Assembly (NCBI GenBank): GCA_964610155.1
Contig: CAZSUY010000003.1
Location: 62,001 to 126,000, forward strand
DNA from: JAFGBM01 sp964610155
GTDB lineage: Bacteria; Actinomycetota; Actinomycetes; Actinomycetales; Demequinaceae
DNA: 64,000 nt
Reading direction: 5' to 3'
The position numbers and the translations under genes are program-made. Under the pieces are notes generated by a model. It was not told the origin of the DNA, ran no database searches, and saw only the letters and a program-made list of their open reading frames with translations. Shown here piece after piece: positions 26,581-34,253 of the stretch (the first letter of the stretch is position 1; every line of letters starts with the position of its first letter).

Positions 26581-26640
26581 GTAACTCTCGTCCCCATCGG
26601 CGCCTTTGCTGACGGCACCGTGATTGACGCGATCCTTGGC
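26581..26640 (+). repeat. right-hand coding-like relic fused to permease fragment
   Basis: It is related to 21811-21870. At 26626 the relic sequence switches to permease sequence at a shared GACG, the same bases found in the left relic. This is consistent with an end-joining or microhomology crossover that created the duplicate. Confidence 0.45.
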
Positions 26641-26943
26641 ACCGCGCTTGGCCTCGCGGCCTCCTCCCTTGCCCGTACCGAGTTCCAGGCGCTTCAGATG
26701 TTCCCTGCCGTCATCGTTCCTCAATTGCTCCTCTCGGGGATCGCCGTCGAGCGAAGCATGATGCCGCAGGCACTCGAGTGGATCTCCGATGCCCTGCCCC
26801 TCTCCTATGCGATCGATGCCATTCACTACCTCGCGAAGAACCAGAACGCGTCGGGGATATGGAGCCAGGTGGTGATCCTCTTGGCGTTCATCGTGGGTGC
26901 CCTCGTGCTTGGCGTCGCAACGCTTAGGCGGCGTACGGACTAG
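26626..26943 (+). pseudogene. 3' fragment of ABC permease gene (right island repeat)
   Basis: This is a truncated second copy of the final 106 codons of the permease at 21045-21797 (97.8 percent identical over 318 bases, by my count of seven mismatches). It begins DAILGTALGL, lacks the N-terminal half and has no start codon or ribosome site of its own. Substitutions include S to N and E to Q changes that keep the frame open. It is probably not translated usefully. It marks the right border of the island, 39 bases before proC. Confidence 0.9.
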
Positions 26944-26982
26944 TTGTACCCGGCCAGTCGGCCCGCACGATAGCCTGGCTCC

Positions 26983-27828
26983 ATGAGCGAAGAGCAGACC
27001 CCGAGCGCACCCCTTCCCCGAGTCGCGATCATCGGCGGCGGGGTGATGGGGGGGACCCTGATCAGCGCCCTCAGGGCCACGGGGTGGCCAGACTCGAGCA
27101 TTGCCCTTGCCGAAAAGGATCCGGAAAGGGCCGCCACCCTTAGGAAGCTCCACGGCATCGAGGTGGGCTCGAAACTGACCAAGGTGGTCAAGGGGGCCGA
27201 GGTCGTCGTCATCGCGGTCAAACCCCAGGACGTGAAGATTACGCTCAAAGAACTCGCGAATGCCCTCGAGCCCGATGCCCTCGTTCTCACCATTGCCGCC
27301 GCGTTGCCCACCTCCTTCTATGAAGCGAACCTGCCGTCAGGTACCCCCGTCATCCGGGCCATGCCCAACACCCCCTCTATCGTCGCCCAGGGTGCCACCG
27401 CCATCGCCGGGGGCAAGCACGCAACCGACGAGCACTTCATTACCGTTCTGTCCTTGCTCCGGGCTACCGGCATGGTGATCAAGGTCCCGGAGGAGGCCCT
27501 AGACGCGGTTACCGCGGTGTCCGGCTCCGGTCCGGCCTACTTCTACGCCGTAGTCGAAGCCCTAACGGAGGCGGGCGTCGCTCAAGGCCTCGACCGCATC
27601 CTCGCCACAGAGTTAGCCACCCAAACGTTCGTCGGTGCCTCCCGACTCCTGGTCGAGAGCGGCGAAACCCCCCAAGGCCTGCGCAAGCGGGTGTCCTCCC
27701 CAGGTGGCACGACCATCGCGGCCCTCGACGCCATGACTCACGCAGGCCTTCAGGACGTTATTAGCGCTGGGGCCAAGGCCGCCGCAGCCCGAGCCCGAGA
27801 GATGGCGGCAGAACTCCAGGAAGACTAG
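26983..27828 (+). CDS. proC: pyrroline-5-carboxylate reductase
   Basis: This 281-aa enzyme catalyses the last step of proline synthesis, NAD(P)H reduction of pyrroline-5-carboxylate. The Rossmann motif is VAIIGGGVMGGTLISAL (13-29). The substrate-binding blocks RAMPNTPSIVAQGATAI and AVSGSGPAYFYAVVEAL are present, and the C-terminal signature RVSSPGGTTIAALDAM is intact. Length is normal. The gene is core, so the repeat before it marks where the island ends. Confidence 0.97.
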   Translation: MSEEQTPSAPLPRVAIIGGGVMGGTLISALRATGWPDSSIALAEKDPERAATLRKLHGIEVGSKLTKVVKGAEVVVIAVKPQDVKITLKELANALEPDALVLTIAAALPTSFYEANLPSGTPVIRAMPNTPSIVAQGATAIAGGKHATDEHFITVLSLLRATGMVIKVPEEALDAVTAVSGSGPAYFYAVVEALTEAGVAQGLDRILATELATQTFVGASRLLVESGETPQGLRKRVSSPGGTTIAALDAMTHAGLQDVISAGAKAAAARAREMAAELQED

Positions 27829-27913
27829 CGCGCCTGATGGCCATCGTGCGGAATGCGCCACATTTACCGAACCCCTAGCTTGTATTCGGTGAACGTAAGG
27901 CATCATTGAAGGT

Positions 27914-30658
27914 ATGCGTCGTCGAGCTGTTGTTACCGCTTCCCTGCTGACCCTCACCGCTTGCGCCTTAGGTACCTTGGCTTTGGTCTCGGCCCAAAAC
28001 CAACAGGAGGAACCCTCAGAGGCGTCGCTTGGCGTTCCGGAGAATATCGAGATAGCAGTTCCGCTCAAGGCGATCTCCGATGAAGGGCTCCATCAACCAG
28101 GAGCGCTCGAACCACTCTCATCCGAAGTCGAACTCGCAAATCCCGACACTGTGGACTACCCCCTTGTTGCCCTGACCGACCTCCTGGACCTCGACCCCTC
28201 GATCCCCTACGTCATCGGGGTGACCTGGGAGGAGTCAGGACCGATCGCTGTCGATGCTCGATATCAAGCCGAGGAGGAATGGCAACCCTGGGAACGTGTC
28301 GACATCGACAGTTGGGACCCGGGCGAGGGTGACCCAAACAACCAGGGCACCGAGCCATACCTAGCGATGAACGCCACCGCCGTTCAGTTCCGTGTCTCGT
28401 CCGATTCAGGGGTGCCTCCTGAGTTGACAGTCAGAATCTTTTCCTCCGAGTTGGTCCCCGCCGCCGAGGCCGGAGGAGTCGCCGAAGGCGAGCATCGTGT
28501 CGCGACGGTACCGAACTCGGTCCACGAAGCTGTATCTGTAGTCTCCTCCGTCGCGCCGGTTCCGCCGGTGGACAATCCGCAGCCGGTTATCCACCTGAGG
28601 GCCGAATGGTCACCTCGTCCTCCGAGTGGGATCTTCGATATCGGAACCGTTGAAGGTGCCGTCATCCACCACACCGCGGGGACCAACAACTACTACGCCT
28701 CCAACGTGCCTGCGATCCTCAGAGGGATTCAGAACTACCATATGGACGCGCGGGGCTGGTTCGACACCGGCTATAACTTCCTCATCGACAAATATGGCCG
28801 GATCTGGGAGGGACGAGCAGGAGGAATCGAGAACACCATATGGGGAGTGCACTCGCATTCGTTCAACAGAATCGCAACCGGGGTGTCCGTCATGGGTAAC
28901 TACGACCTCGTTCAGCCACCCTCTGCCGCCGTCACCGCCCTCATCAGTTTCCTCGCATGGAAACTGACGCTCCACGGTGTGTCGGCGGACGGGTCAATGT
29001 ACAACTACCTCAGCGGATACGCTCCGGCAATCATCACCCATCGTGATGTTCCGGAGGCCTCCACCTCATGCCCCGGAAGGTACCTCTATGCGCTACTCTC
29101 AGGCATCCGGGCGGCCGTCGTCGCCAAGCAAGACCTCCCCTCCCTCGAGTTGAGCGTCGATGCGACGGGAGACGGCCTGGGCGACGTCGCCCGACTTCAG
29201 GATGGCATCGTCACGGTATACACGCCGGGAACCATCTGGGCCGTCGAGGATGCCTCGCACCTCCCCGGGCCCGATAATCTCCTGTTCGATGCCCTAACCG
29301 AGGGACCCTCACTTGCCGACGGTGGCGGTACGGACGTCATCGCTCAGGAGACGACGACGGGACGTCTCTACCGGCTCCCGTCCGGTGGGCATGCCGAGTT
29401 GATTTCGACTGTGCCGCTCCCTGGGTCTGTAGGCGCAACCGTCGTCCTCAACCCGGGTGACGTGACGGGCGATGAACACGTGGATCTTGTCAGCGTGGAC
29501 ATGCTCACCGGAAACGTTCAGATCTGGGCCGGCGATGGTACAGGAAGGGTGGCGGCTCCGGTTTCCACCGCGAGCGGGTGGGGTGTGGTGGCTGCCGTGA
29601 CCGCACCTGGGGACATCAGCGGCGATGGAAACCCCGACCTCGTGACGATCCTTGCGAACGGAAACCTGCGGCTCGTGCGTGGCAATGGATCCGGTGGATT
29701 TACCCTCGCCGCGGCCCTCCCTGGTAATTGGAGCGACTTCCGGCACATCGTGGGAGTCTCCGACCGCACGGGAGATGGCATCCGGGACCTCGTCGCCTGG
29801 AATATCACGACGGGGGAGACCCGCACCATCGTGGGTGGGGCCAGCGGCCCGACGGGAGAGTCCCAGATCTGGGCCGACCCCCAGTTGACGAGGCCTCGAG
29901 AATTCGGATCCATCGACTGGGCGTCGGAGGCTGGATCGTCGCTTGTGGCATTGAATCCCCGCTTCGAGTACTGGGCCTATAGCGGACTCCCCTACGCGAA
30001 GGCGACCCTCTGGCCTACCGGCCTGACGCTCGACGCTCCAGACGCCGTATCGGCCGCGATCGTTGGCGATGTCGACGGGAATGGGCTTGCCGACCTCGTC
30101 ACGGTCGACACCAGCGGCCGTCTTTGGCTTCACCCGTCCGAAGGGGCTGAGTTCGGCGATCCGATCGAGATCGCGAACCCGGACGACGAATTCACCAATT
30201 GGGCCGGATATTCGAGCATCGCGGGGGCAGGAGACATCAACTTCGATGGGAGGCCCGACCTCGTGGCCGTCGAGGGCGATGGCGATGTGGTCGTCTTCCC
30301 GTGGTCGACTACCGACCCCTCGACGCTCCAGTTTGTCCGCGTGGTCGCGCGCGGCTTCGTGGGATACGAGGCCCTGGGAACCGGGTCGTGGGGCCCGAAC
30401 CGCGTCTCCGACCTCCTTGCCATCGGGCCATCTGGTGATGTCATCCTGCTCGAGGGAAAAGGCCTGACGGGTTCGCGTCTCGTGGGGACCATCAGCACCG
30501 GTTGGGACGCGTCCACAGAGTTTTGGGCGTTTGGGATCGGCGAGCCCGGTGAGGCCGCCGGGGTGGTGGCGTACGCGCCGGGAACGGGTACGTTCGAGTA
30601 CTACACTTGGAGCACCGGCGGCGAGTGGACGCTCAACGCCGACGCGGTCGGCGGATAG
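27914..30658 (+). CDS. secreted N-acetylmuramoyl-L-alanine amidase (PGRP type) with FG-GAP repeats
   Basis: This is a 914-aa protein with a signal peptide at 1-28. The amidase_2/PGRP domain (about 225-400) has zinc ligands in VIHHTAGTN (H252), ITHRDVPEASTSCPG (H376, C386) and the Tyr of GYNFLIDKYGRIWEGR. Residues ~410-900 hold several FG-GAP/VCBS-like repeats, read as DVTGDEHVDLVSVD, DISGDGNPDLVTI, DRTGDGIRDLVAW, DVDGNGLADLVTVD and DINFDGRPDLVAVEG, the Ca2+-binding Asp loops of a beta-propeller. It probably remodels peptidoglycan outside the cell and uses the propeller for binding. This is a common actinobacterial architecture. Confidence 0.93.
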   Translation: MRRRAVVTASLLTLTACALGTLALVSAQNQQEEPSEASLGVPENIEIAVPLKAISDEGLHQPGALEPLSSEVELANPDTVDYPLVALTDLLDLDPSIPYVIGVTWEESGPIAVDARYQAEEEWQPWERVDIDSWDPGEGDPNNQGTEPYLAMNATAVQFRVSSDSGVPPELTVRIFSSELVPAAEAGGVAEGEHRVATVPNSVHEAVSVVSSVAPVPPVDNPQPVIHLRAEWSPRPPSGIFDIGTVEGAVIHHTAGTNNYYASNVPAILRGIQNYHMDARGWFDTGYNFLIDKYGRIWEGRAGGIENTIWGVHSHSFNRIATGVSVMGNYDLVQPPSAAVTALISFLAWKLTLHGVSADGSMYNYLSGYAPAIITHRDVPEASTSCPGRYLYALLSGIRAAVVAKQDLPSLELSVDATGDGLGDVARLQDGIVTVYTPGTIWAVEDASHLPGPDNLLFDALTEGPSLADGGGTDVIAQETTTGRLYRLPSGGHAELISTVPLPGSVGATVVLNPGDVTGDEHVDLVSVDMLTGNVQIWAGDGTGRVAAPVSTASGWGVVAAVTAPGDISGDGNPDLVTILANGNLRLVRGNGSGGFTLAAALPGNWSDFRHIVGVSDRTGDGIRDLVAWNITTGETRTIVGGASGPTGESQIWADPQLTRPREFGSIDWASEAGSSLVALNPRFEYWAYSGLPYAKATLWPTGLTLDAPDAVSAAIVGDVDGNGLADLVTVDTSGRLWLHPSEGAEFGDPIEIANPDDEFTNWAGYSSIAGAGDINFDGRPDLVAVEGDGDVVVFPWSTTDPSTLQFVRVVARGFVGYEALGTGSWGPNRVSDLLAIGPSGDVILLEGKGLTGSRLVGTISTGWDASTEFWAFGIGEPGEAAGVVAYAPGTGTFEYYTWSTGGEWTLNADAVGG

Positions 30659-30695
30659 GCCCCCTCTTCTGTGGCAGCTAGACCGCTAGTCTGAC

Positions 30696-31322
30696 GTGGT
30701 GAGCGCCCTCGACCGCCTGGCCTGCTCCCTTGGGCGACGCGACGAGATTCCAAACATCGAACTTGCGGAATCCCTCCTCGCCACCCGAGACGAGGAAGGT
30801 ATCCAGGAACTGGTCGACGCCCTCGCAGCTGGCCCCGCCCCGGTGGCCGCGGACGCCATCAAGGTGCTTTACGAGATCGGCGAGCGCGATCCGTCTCTCA
30901 TCGCTCCCTATGCCGCCGAGTTCGCCGCCCTCCTGTCCGTAAAGAACAATCGCTTGGTCTGGGGAGCCGCCTCCGCCCTTCATGCGATATCGCTCGGCGC
31001 TCCCACTGCCGTCGCTCCCCACCTCCGCTCCCTCATAGACGCTGTCTCCCGCGGCTCGGTTATCACCCAAGACCGCGGGATCGGGGCGATCGCGAACGCC
31101 GCGATGGGTGACGAGGCCTCAATCGACTTCCTCCTCGACCACCTTAGAACCTGCGGAGCGAAGTATGTGCCCCTGCGCGGCGAATACTCACTCCCCGCCA
31201 TCACACCTGTCAACGCAACGCGGTTCGCCTCCGTGGTCGCCGGTCGGCTCGAGGAACAGTCGACCGGAGGGCGTACCCGCCTGGTCCGGCTCCTCCGCGT
31301 CATCGAAGCGCTCCTCCAGTAG
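30696..31322 (+). CDS. HEAT-repeat-like helical protein
   Basis: This is a 208-aa protein without signal or membrane segments. Regular helix pairs such as IQELVDALAAGPAPVAADAIKVLYEIGE and LLSVKNNRLVWGAASALHAISLGAPTAVAPHLRSLIDAV suggest an Armadillo/HEAT-type scaffold. Two GTG codons in a row open the frame (30696, 30699). It follows the amidase by 37 bases. Function unknown; a protein-protein adaptor role is inferred from the fold only. Confidence 0.7.
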   Translation: MVSALDRLACSLGRRDEIPNIELAESLLATRDEEGIQELVDALAAGPAPVAADAIKVLYEIGERDPSLIAPYAAEFAALLSVKNNRLVWGAASALHAISLGAPTAVAPHLRSLIDAVSRGSVITQDRGIGAIANAAMGDEASIDFLLDHLRTCGAKYVPLRGEYSLPAITPVNATRFASVVAGRLEEQSTGGRTRLVRLLRVIEALLQ

Positions 31323-31406
31323 TTCGTCGCCGCGACGCATGGATGCCGATCCAGACACGGCGATAGGGTGAGTAACGCTCGGGGGATTCAACACGAAAGG
31401 ACATCG

Positions 31407-31880
31407 ATGTCACGCTCACGTAGGGACATGGTGCCACCACGGCCACTGACCGTTGTCGCGATCCTGGTGTTGCTGTTCTTCCTCGGGATTTCCGCGATCG
31501 TCGGGTCGATTGCCATGCTCGTACCCGATTGGTCGTTTCCCCAGGAATGGCTTGACGACGTCCCGCTAATCACGTCTTGGACTATTCCTAGCATCGTGCT
31601 TGGGGTGGGATTCGGTCTTGGCTCGCTTGTCACGGCCTTCGGGATGCTCCGACGGTGGGAATGGACGTGGCTCGCCGGGGTCGAAAAGGCGACCGGTCGA
31701 CACTGGTCTTGGCTGGCGACCATCGCGATTGGGGTCGGACAAGTCATCTGGATCTCCTTGGAACTGATCTTCCTTCCCGAGCCCTCCCCGCTCCAGGCCA
31801 TCTATGGTGCCGTCGGGCTAGCCCTGGCTACGCTCCCCTGGTTCCCGTCGGCGCGGAGGTGCCTCAGCGCGAACTGCTGA
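31407..31880 (+). CDS. four-helix membrane protein of unknown function
   Basis: This is a 157-aa protein with four hydrophobic segments (about 12-38, 57-80, 98-116, 123-143). The ATG at 31407 is preferred because AAAGGA lies five bases upstream; a start 13 codons earlier lacks one. The motif LRRWEWTWLAGVEKATGRHWSW joins helices 2 and 3. No family recognised. It ends about 20 bases before the operator region of the next cluster and is not part of that operon. Confidence 0.65.
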   Translation: MSRSRRDMVPPRPLTVVAILVLLFFLGISAIVGSIAMLVPDWSFPQEWLDDVPLITSWTIPSIVLGVGFGLGSLVTAFGMLRRWEWTWLAGVEKATGRHWSWLATIAIGVGQVIWISLELIFLPEPSPLQAIYGAVGLALATLPWFPSARRCLSANC

Positions 31881-31903
31881 CCACTGCGCACCTTTGCGCT
31901 CAA

Positions 31904-31968
31904 TGTCAATTATTCTTGACATTTTGTCAACATCGCTATACATTCGTTATTGTCAACAATCTTTGACA
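31904..31968 (+). promoter_or_regulatory. promoter with paired TGTCAA-N6-TTGACA operators
   Basis: Two identical-architecture palindromes, TGTCAA-N6-TTGACA, lie at 31904-31921 and 31951-31968. A further half-site TGTCAA is at 31925-31930, which with the preceding TTGACA makes TTGACA-TTT-TGTCAA. The TTGACA at 31916-31921 also serves as a -35 box, with TACATT at 31939-31944 (17-bp spacer) as -10. Transcription would start near 31951, under the second operator. The patch is AT-rich against its surroundings. The likely ligand is the XRE protein encoded at 33328-33555. Confidence 0.75.
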
Positions 31969-31979
31969 TAGGAGTGGCG

Positions 31980-32399
31980 ATGACGTCTGAAGAGAAGAAC
32001 CAGTGGGCCTATGGCGTGGCCTCGCTCGTGGTATCCGTGGCCTATTTCGTGTGGTTGGTCGCGCAAGCCCAGGACGCGCCGGCGGTCGATATTGACTACG
32101 TGCCCGCCATGCTCTGGGCAATCGGGCTCGGAATCGTGCTCAACATCTTCGGGAGCATTGTGGCGTGTGTCACGAACCCGGCCGAGGTCGGGAAGAAGGA
32201 CCAACGCGACAGGGACGTCACCCGCCGTGGCGACGCCGTGAGCTTCTACGTCTTCTCCATCGCGGCCGTCGGGCCCCTCGTCCTCGCCATGGCCGATGCC
32301 GACACGTTCTGGATCGCCAACTCCCTCTATGCCGCTTGCGCGCTCACCGCCGTCGTCGGTGTGGTCGTCAAGATCGTCTCCTACCGGAAGGGAATCTAG
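31980..32399 (+). CDS. small membrane protein, first of three tandem paralogues
   Basis: This is a 139-aa protein with four membrane helices. The ATG at 31980 is chosen for the AGGAG five bases upstream, not the upstream frame start inside the operator. A charged central loop (GKKDQRDRDVTRRGD) precedes helices 3-4. The C-terminal signature DADTFWIANSLYAA...VKIVSYRKG is shared in altered form with the next two proteins. The pattern resembles DUF2178/DUF3796-type membrane proteins that commonly accompany small XRE regulators. Function unknown. Confidence 0.75.
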   Translation: MTSEEKNQWAYGVASLVVSVAYFVWLVAQAQDAPAVDIDYVPAMLWAIGLGIVLNIFGSIVACVTNPAEVGKKDQRDRDVTRRGDAVSFYVFSIAAVGPLVLAMADADTFWIANSLYAACALTAVVGVVVKIVSYRKGI

Positions 32400-32401
32400 C
32401 C

Positions 32402-32875
32402 ATGGGAAAAAAGAAAACCCCGAACTGCGACGAGGAGTGGGCGTCGATGTCGCGCGACGAAGTCTACAACTGGATCTTCGCCCTCGTCTCGCTCGTCTCG
32501 ACGATCACCTATCTCGCGATCCTCGTTCCCCGCAAGATCGGGGCCCCAGCGAGCGAGGTCTCCTACGTCGCGCCCCTGCTCTGGGTGTTCGGCTGCGGAA
32601 TGGTCGTCGGATTCGGCACGGCGCTCGCGGTGCGCCTCGCGGCGCCGAAGGATTCCAAGGTGCGCGACGAGCGAGACAAGGAGATCGAGCTGATCGGCCA
32701 GTACGTCGGCTCGGGATTCGTCACGATCGGCGCCATGGCCGCCCTCGTCCTGTCCATTCTCGAAGTCGACCACTTCTGGGTCTCCAACAGCCTGTTCGTC
32801 GGCTTCCTGTTCGCCGCCGTCCTGAGTTCGTTCGCCAAGGCCGCCGCCTACCGCGGCGAGTACCCCGAGATCTAG
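32402..32875 (+). CDS. small membrane protein, second tandem paralogue
   Basis: This is a 157-aa protein with four membrane helices. It starts two bases after the preceding stop. Shared features with its neighbours are the acidic/basic loop SKVRDERDKEIELIGQYV and the C-terminal VDHFWVSNSLFVGF...AKAAAYRGEY. It has a longer polar N-terminus (KKKTPNCDEEW) than the other two. Likely coregulated with them by the XRE protein; function unknown. Confidence 0.75.
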   Translation: MGKKKTPNCDEEWASMSRDEVYNWIFALVSLVSTITYLAILVPRKIGAPASEVSYVAPLLWVFGCGMVVGFGTALAVRLAAPKDSKVRDERDKEIELIGQYVGSGFVTIGAMAALVLSILEVDHFWVSNSLFVGFLFAAVLSSFAKAAAYRGEYPEI

Positions 32876-32887
32876 GAGAGAAACCCC

Positions 32888-33325
32888 ATGTCCTTCACCG
32901 AGCGAATCACCTGGACCTCCCTGGTCGTCCTGCCCGTCGTCGCCCTGACCTACTTCACTGTCGTCCTCACCCGGCTGGCCGACGCCCCCGTCGATGAGGT
33001 CTCGTGGATCGTCCCGATGATCTGGGCGATCGGCACAGTCATCGTCGGGATGATCGCAGGTGCCATCGCTCAGGCGATTGCCGCGACCATCGCCTCCGGT
33101 GGCGAGGAGCCGGACACCGAGGGGGACGTCCGCGACAAGGAGATCGATCGCATCGGTGAGTACGCCGCACGGCACGTAACGTCGCTGGGGTGTATGGCCG
33201 TCATCGTCCTCGCCATGCTTCGCGCCGACCACTTCTGGATCGCCAATGGGGTGTTCCTCGCCGGACTAGTCGGCGGCGTCGTGAGCGGCATCGTCAAGAT
33301 CCGGGCCTACCGGAGGGGCTTCTAG
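32888..33325 (+). CDS. small membrane protein, third tandem paralogue
   Basis: This is a 145-aa protein with four membrane helices. AGGAGAGAAACCCC precedes the ATG. The loop EGDVRDKEIDRIGEYAARH and the C-terminal RADHFWIANGVFLAG...VKIRAYRRGF match the other two copies. The DHFWI/V-x-N core and the terminal Tyr-Arg pair are the best conserved points. The three may assemble together in the membrane; this is inference. Confidence 0.75.
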   Translation: MSFTERITWTSLVVLPVVALTYFTVVLTRLADAPVDEVSWIVPMIWAIGTVIVGMIAGAIAQAIAATIASGGEEPDTEGDVRDKEIDRIGEYAARHVTSLGCMAVIVLAMLRADHFWIANGVFLAGLVGGVVSGIVKIRAYRRGF

Positions 33326-33327
33326 CC

Positions 33328-33555
33328 ATGGGACGGCCGACGAGGGTCACCAACGCGATCCGGCAACTCCGGTTCGCGGCGGGTGAGATGACCCAGGCCG
33401 ACCTCGCCGACCGCGTGGGCGTGACCCGCCAGACCATCATCGCCATCGAGCATGGACGCTATTCGCCCACCCTTGAAATGGCGTTCCAGATCGCTCGGGT
33501 CTTCGAGGTTCCCCTCGACGATGCGTTCCAGTACCCCACAACCGAGGAGCTCTGA
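33328..33555 (+). CDS. XRE-family HTH regulator, YgzD-like
   Basis: This 75-aa protein is almost entirely a helix-turn-helix: IRQLRFAAGEMTQADLADRVGVTRQTIIAIEHGRYSPTLEMAFQIARVFEVPLDDAFQYP. The RQTIIAIEHGRYSPTLE recognition segment is that of the small regulators usually encoded beside DUF2178/DUF3796-type membrane proteins. It begins two bases after the third paralogue and ends two bases before the DUF4386 gene. It probably binds the paired TGTCAA-N6-TTGACA sites and represses the operon. Confidence 0.92.
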   Translation: MGRPTRVTNAIRQLRFAAGEMTQADLADRVGVTRQTIIAIEHGRYSPTLEMAFQIARVFEVPLDDAFQYPTTEEL

Positions 33556-33557
33556 TT

Positions 33558-34253
33558 ATGACCCAATACCGGGCCATGGCACGAGTCGTTGGCATCCTGT
33601 TCTTCGCCAGCTACATCGGCGTCGCAATCGGCGCTGCCCTCATGGCGCCGGCCCTCGACCCCGAGACAGGCCTCGCCGCTATCCATGCCGACAAGCCTCG
33701 ATACATCCTCGGCGTGTTGTTCGAGTTCATCAACGATGCGGCGGTGATCGGCATCGCTGTCCTGCTCTACCCGTTCCTCAAGCGAGCGGGCGAGGGCCTG
33801 GCGCTCTGGTACGTCGGGATCAGGATCCTCGAGGGCGGCATGTTCATGATCGCCAGCGCCAGCGTCCTCGCTCTCGTCGACCTCGGCGATCGCTTCGTCT
33901 CTGTGGGCTCCTCGATCGAGACTGGTTTCGAAAATGCTCGCGCGGCCGCGCTCGGACAGTACTTCGGCGCGAGCATGATGGCGACCGTCGCGTTCGTTTC
34001 CGGCGCCATCCTCCTGTACATCCTGCTGTACCGGTCGCAGATCGTCCCCCGCTTCATCGCGATCTGGGGATTCCTCGCGGTCACCGGCGTCATCGTCGTC
34101 AACGTCCTCGCCCCCGACATCACCGAGGCCTCGGGGCCGGTGCTGCTGCTCGTGATCCCGATGATCGCGAACGAACTGTTCTTGGCGGTGTGGTTCATCG
34201 TCAAGGGCCTCCGGCTTTCCGAAGACGTGTCGGTAGAAGGAGGTGCGCGATGA
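33558..34253 (+). CDS. DUF4386 family membrane protein
   Basis: This is a 231-aa protein with six to seven membrane helices. The N-terminal YRAMARVVGILFFASYIGVAIG and the central WYVGIRILEGGMFMIASASVLAL, with FGASMMATVAFVSGAILLYILLYRSQIVPRFIAIWGFLAV, are characteristic of DUF4386. The function of the family is not established. The last four bases overlap the start of the oxidoreductase gene (ATGA). Confidence 0.88.
   Translation: MTQYRAMARVVGILFFASYIGVAIGAALMAPALDPETGLAAIHADKPRYILGVLFEFINDAAVIGIAVLLYPFLKRAGEGLALWYVGIRILEGGMFMIASASVLALVDLGDRFVSVGSSIETGFENARAAALGQYFGASMMATVAFVSGAILLYILLYRSQIVPRFIAIWGFLAVTGVIVVNVLAPDITEASGPVLLLVIPMIANELFLAVWFIVKGLRLSEDVSVEGGAR

Noticed and set aside
26263..26943. 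A 226-residue plus-strand protein ending in the permease C-terminus
   Set aside because: Its first 105 codons are antisense to the restriction enzyme N-terminus. Only the final 106 codons are permease-derived, so it is a fragment and not a gene.
21480..26943. Insertion sequence or transposon
   Set aside because: No transposase or integrase gene and no terminal inverted repeats were seen. The 318-bp flanking repeat is far too long for a target-site duplication.
26506..27153. Upstream extension of the restriction-modification frame to give 1291 residues
   Set aside because: The added part is antisense to the permease fragment and proC, reads as Arg/His/Gly-rich nonsense and has no ribosome site. 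The ATG at 26505 starts the conserved region.
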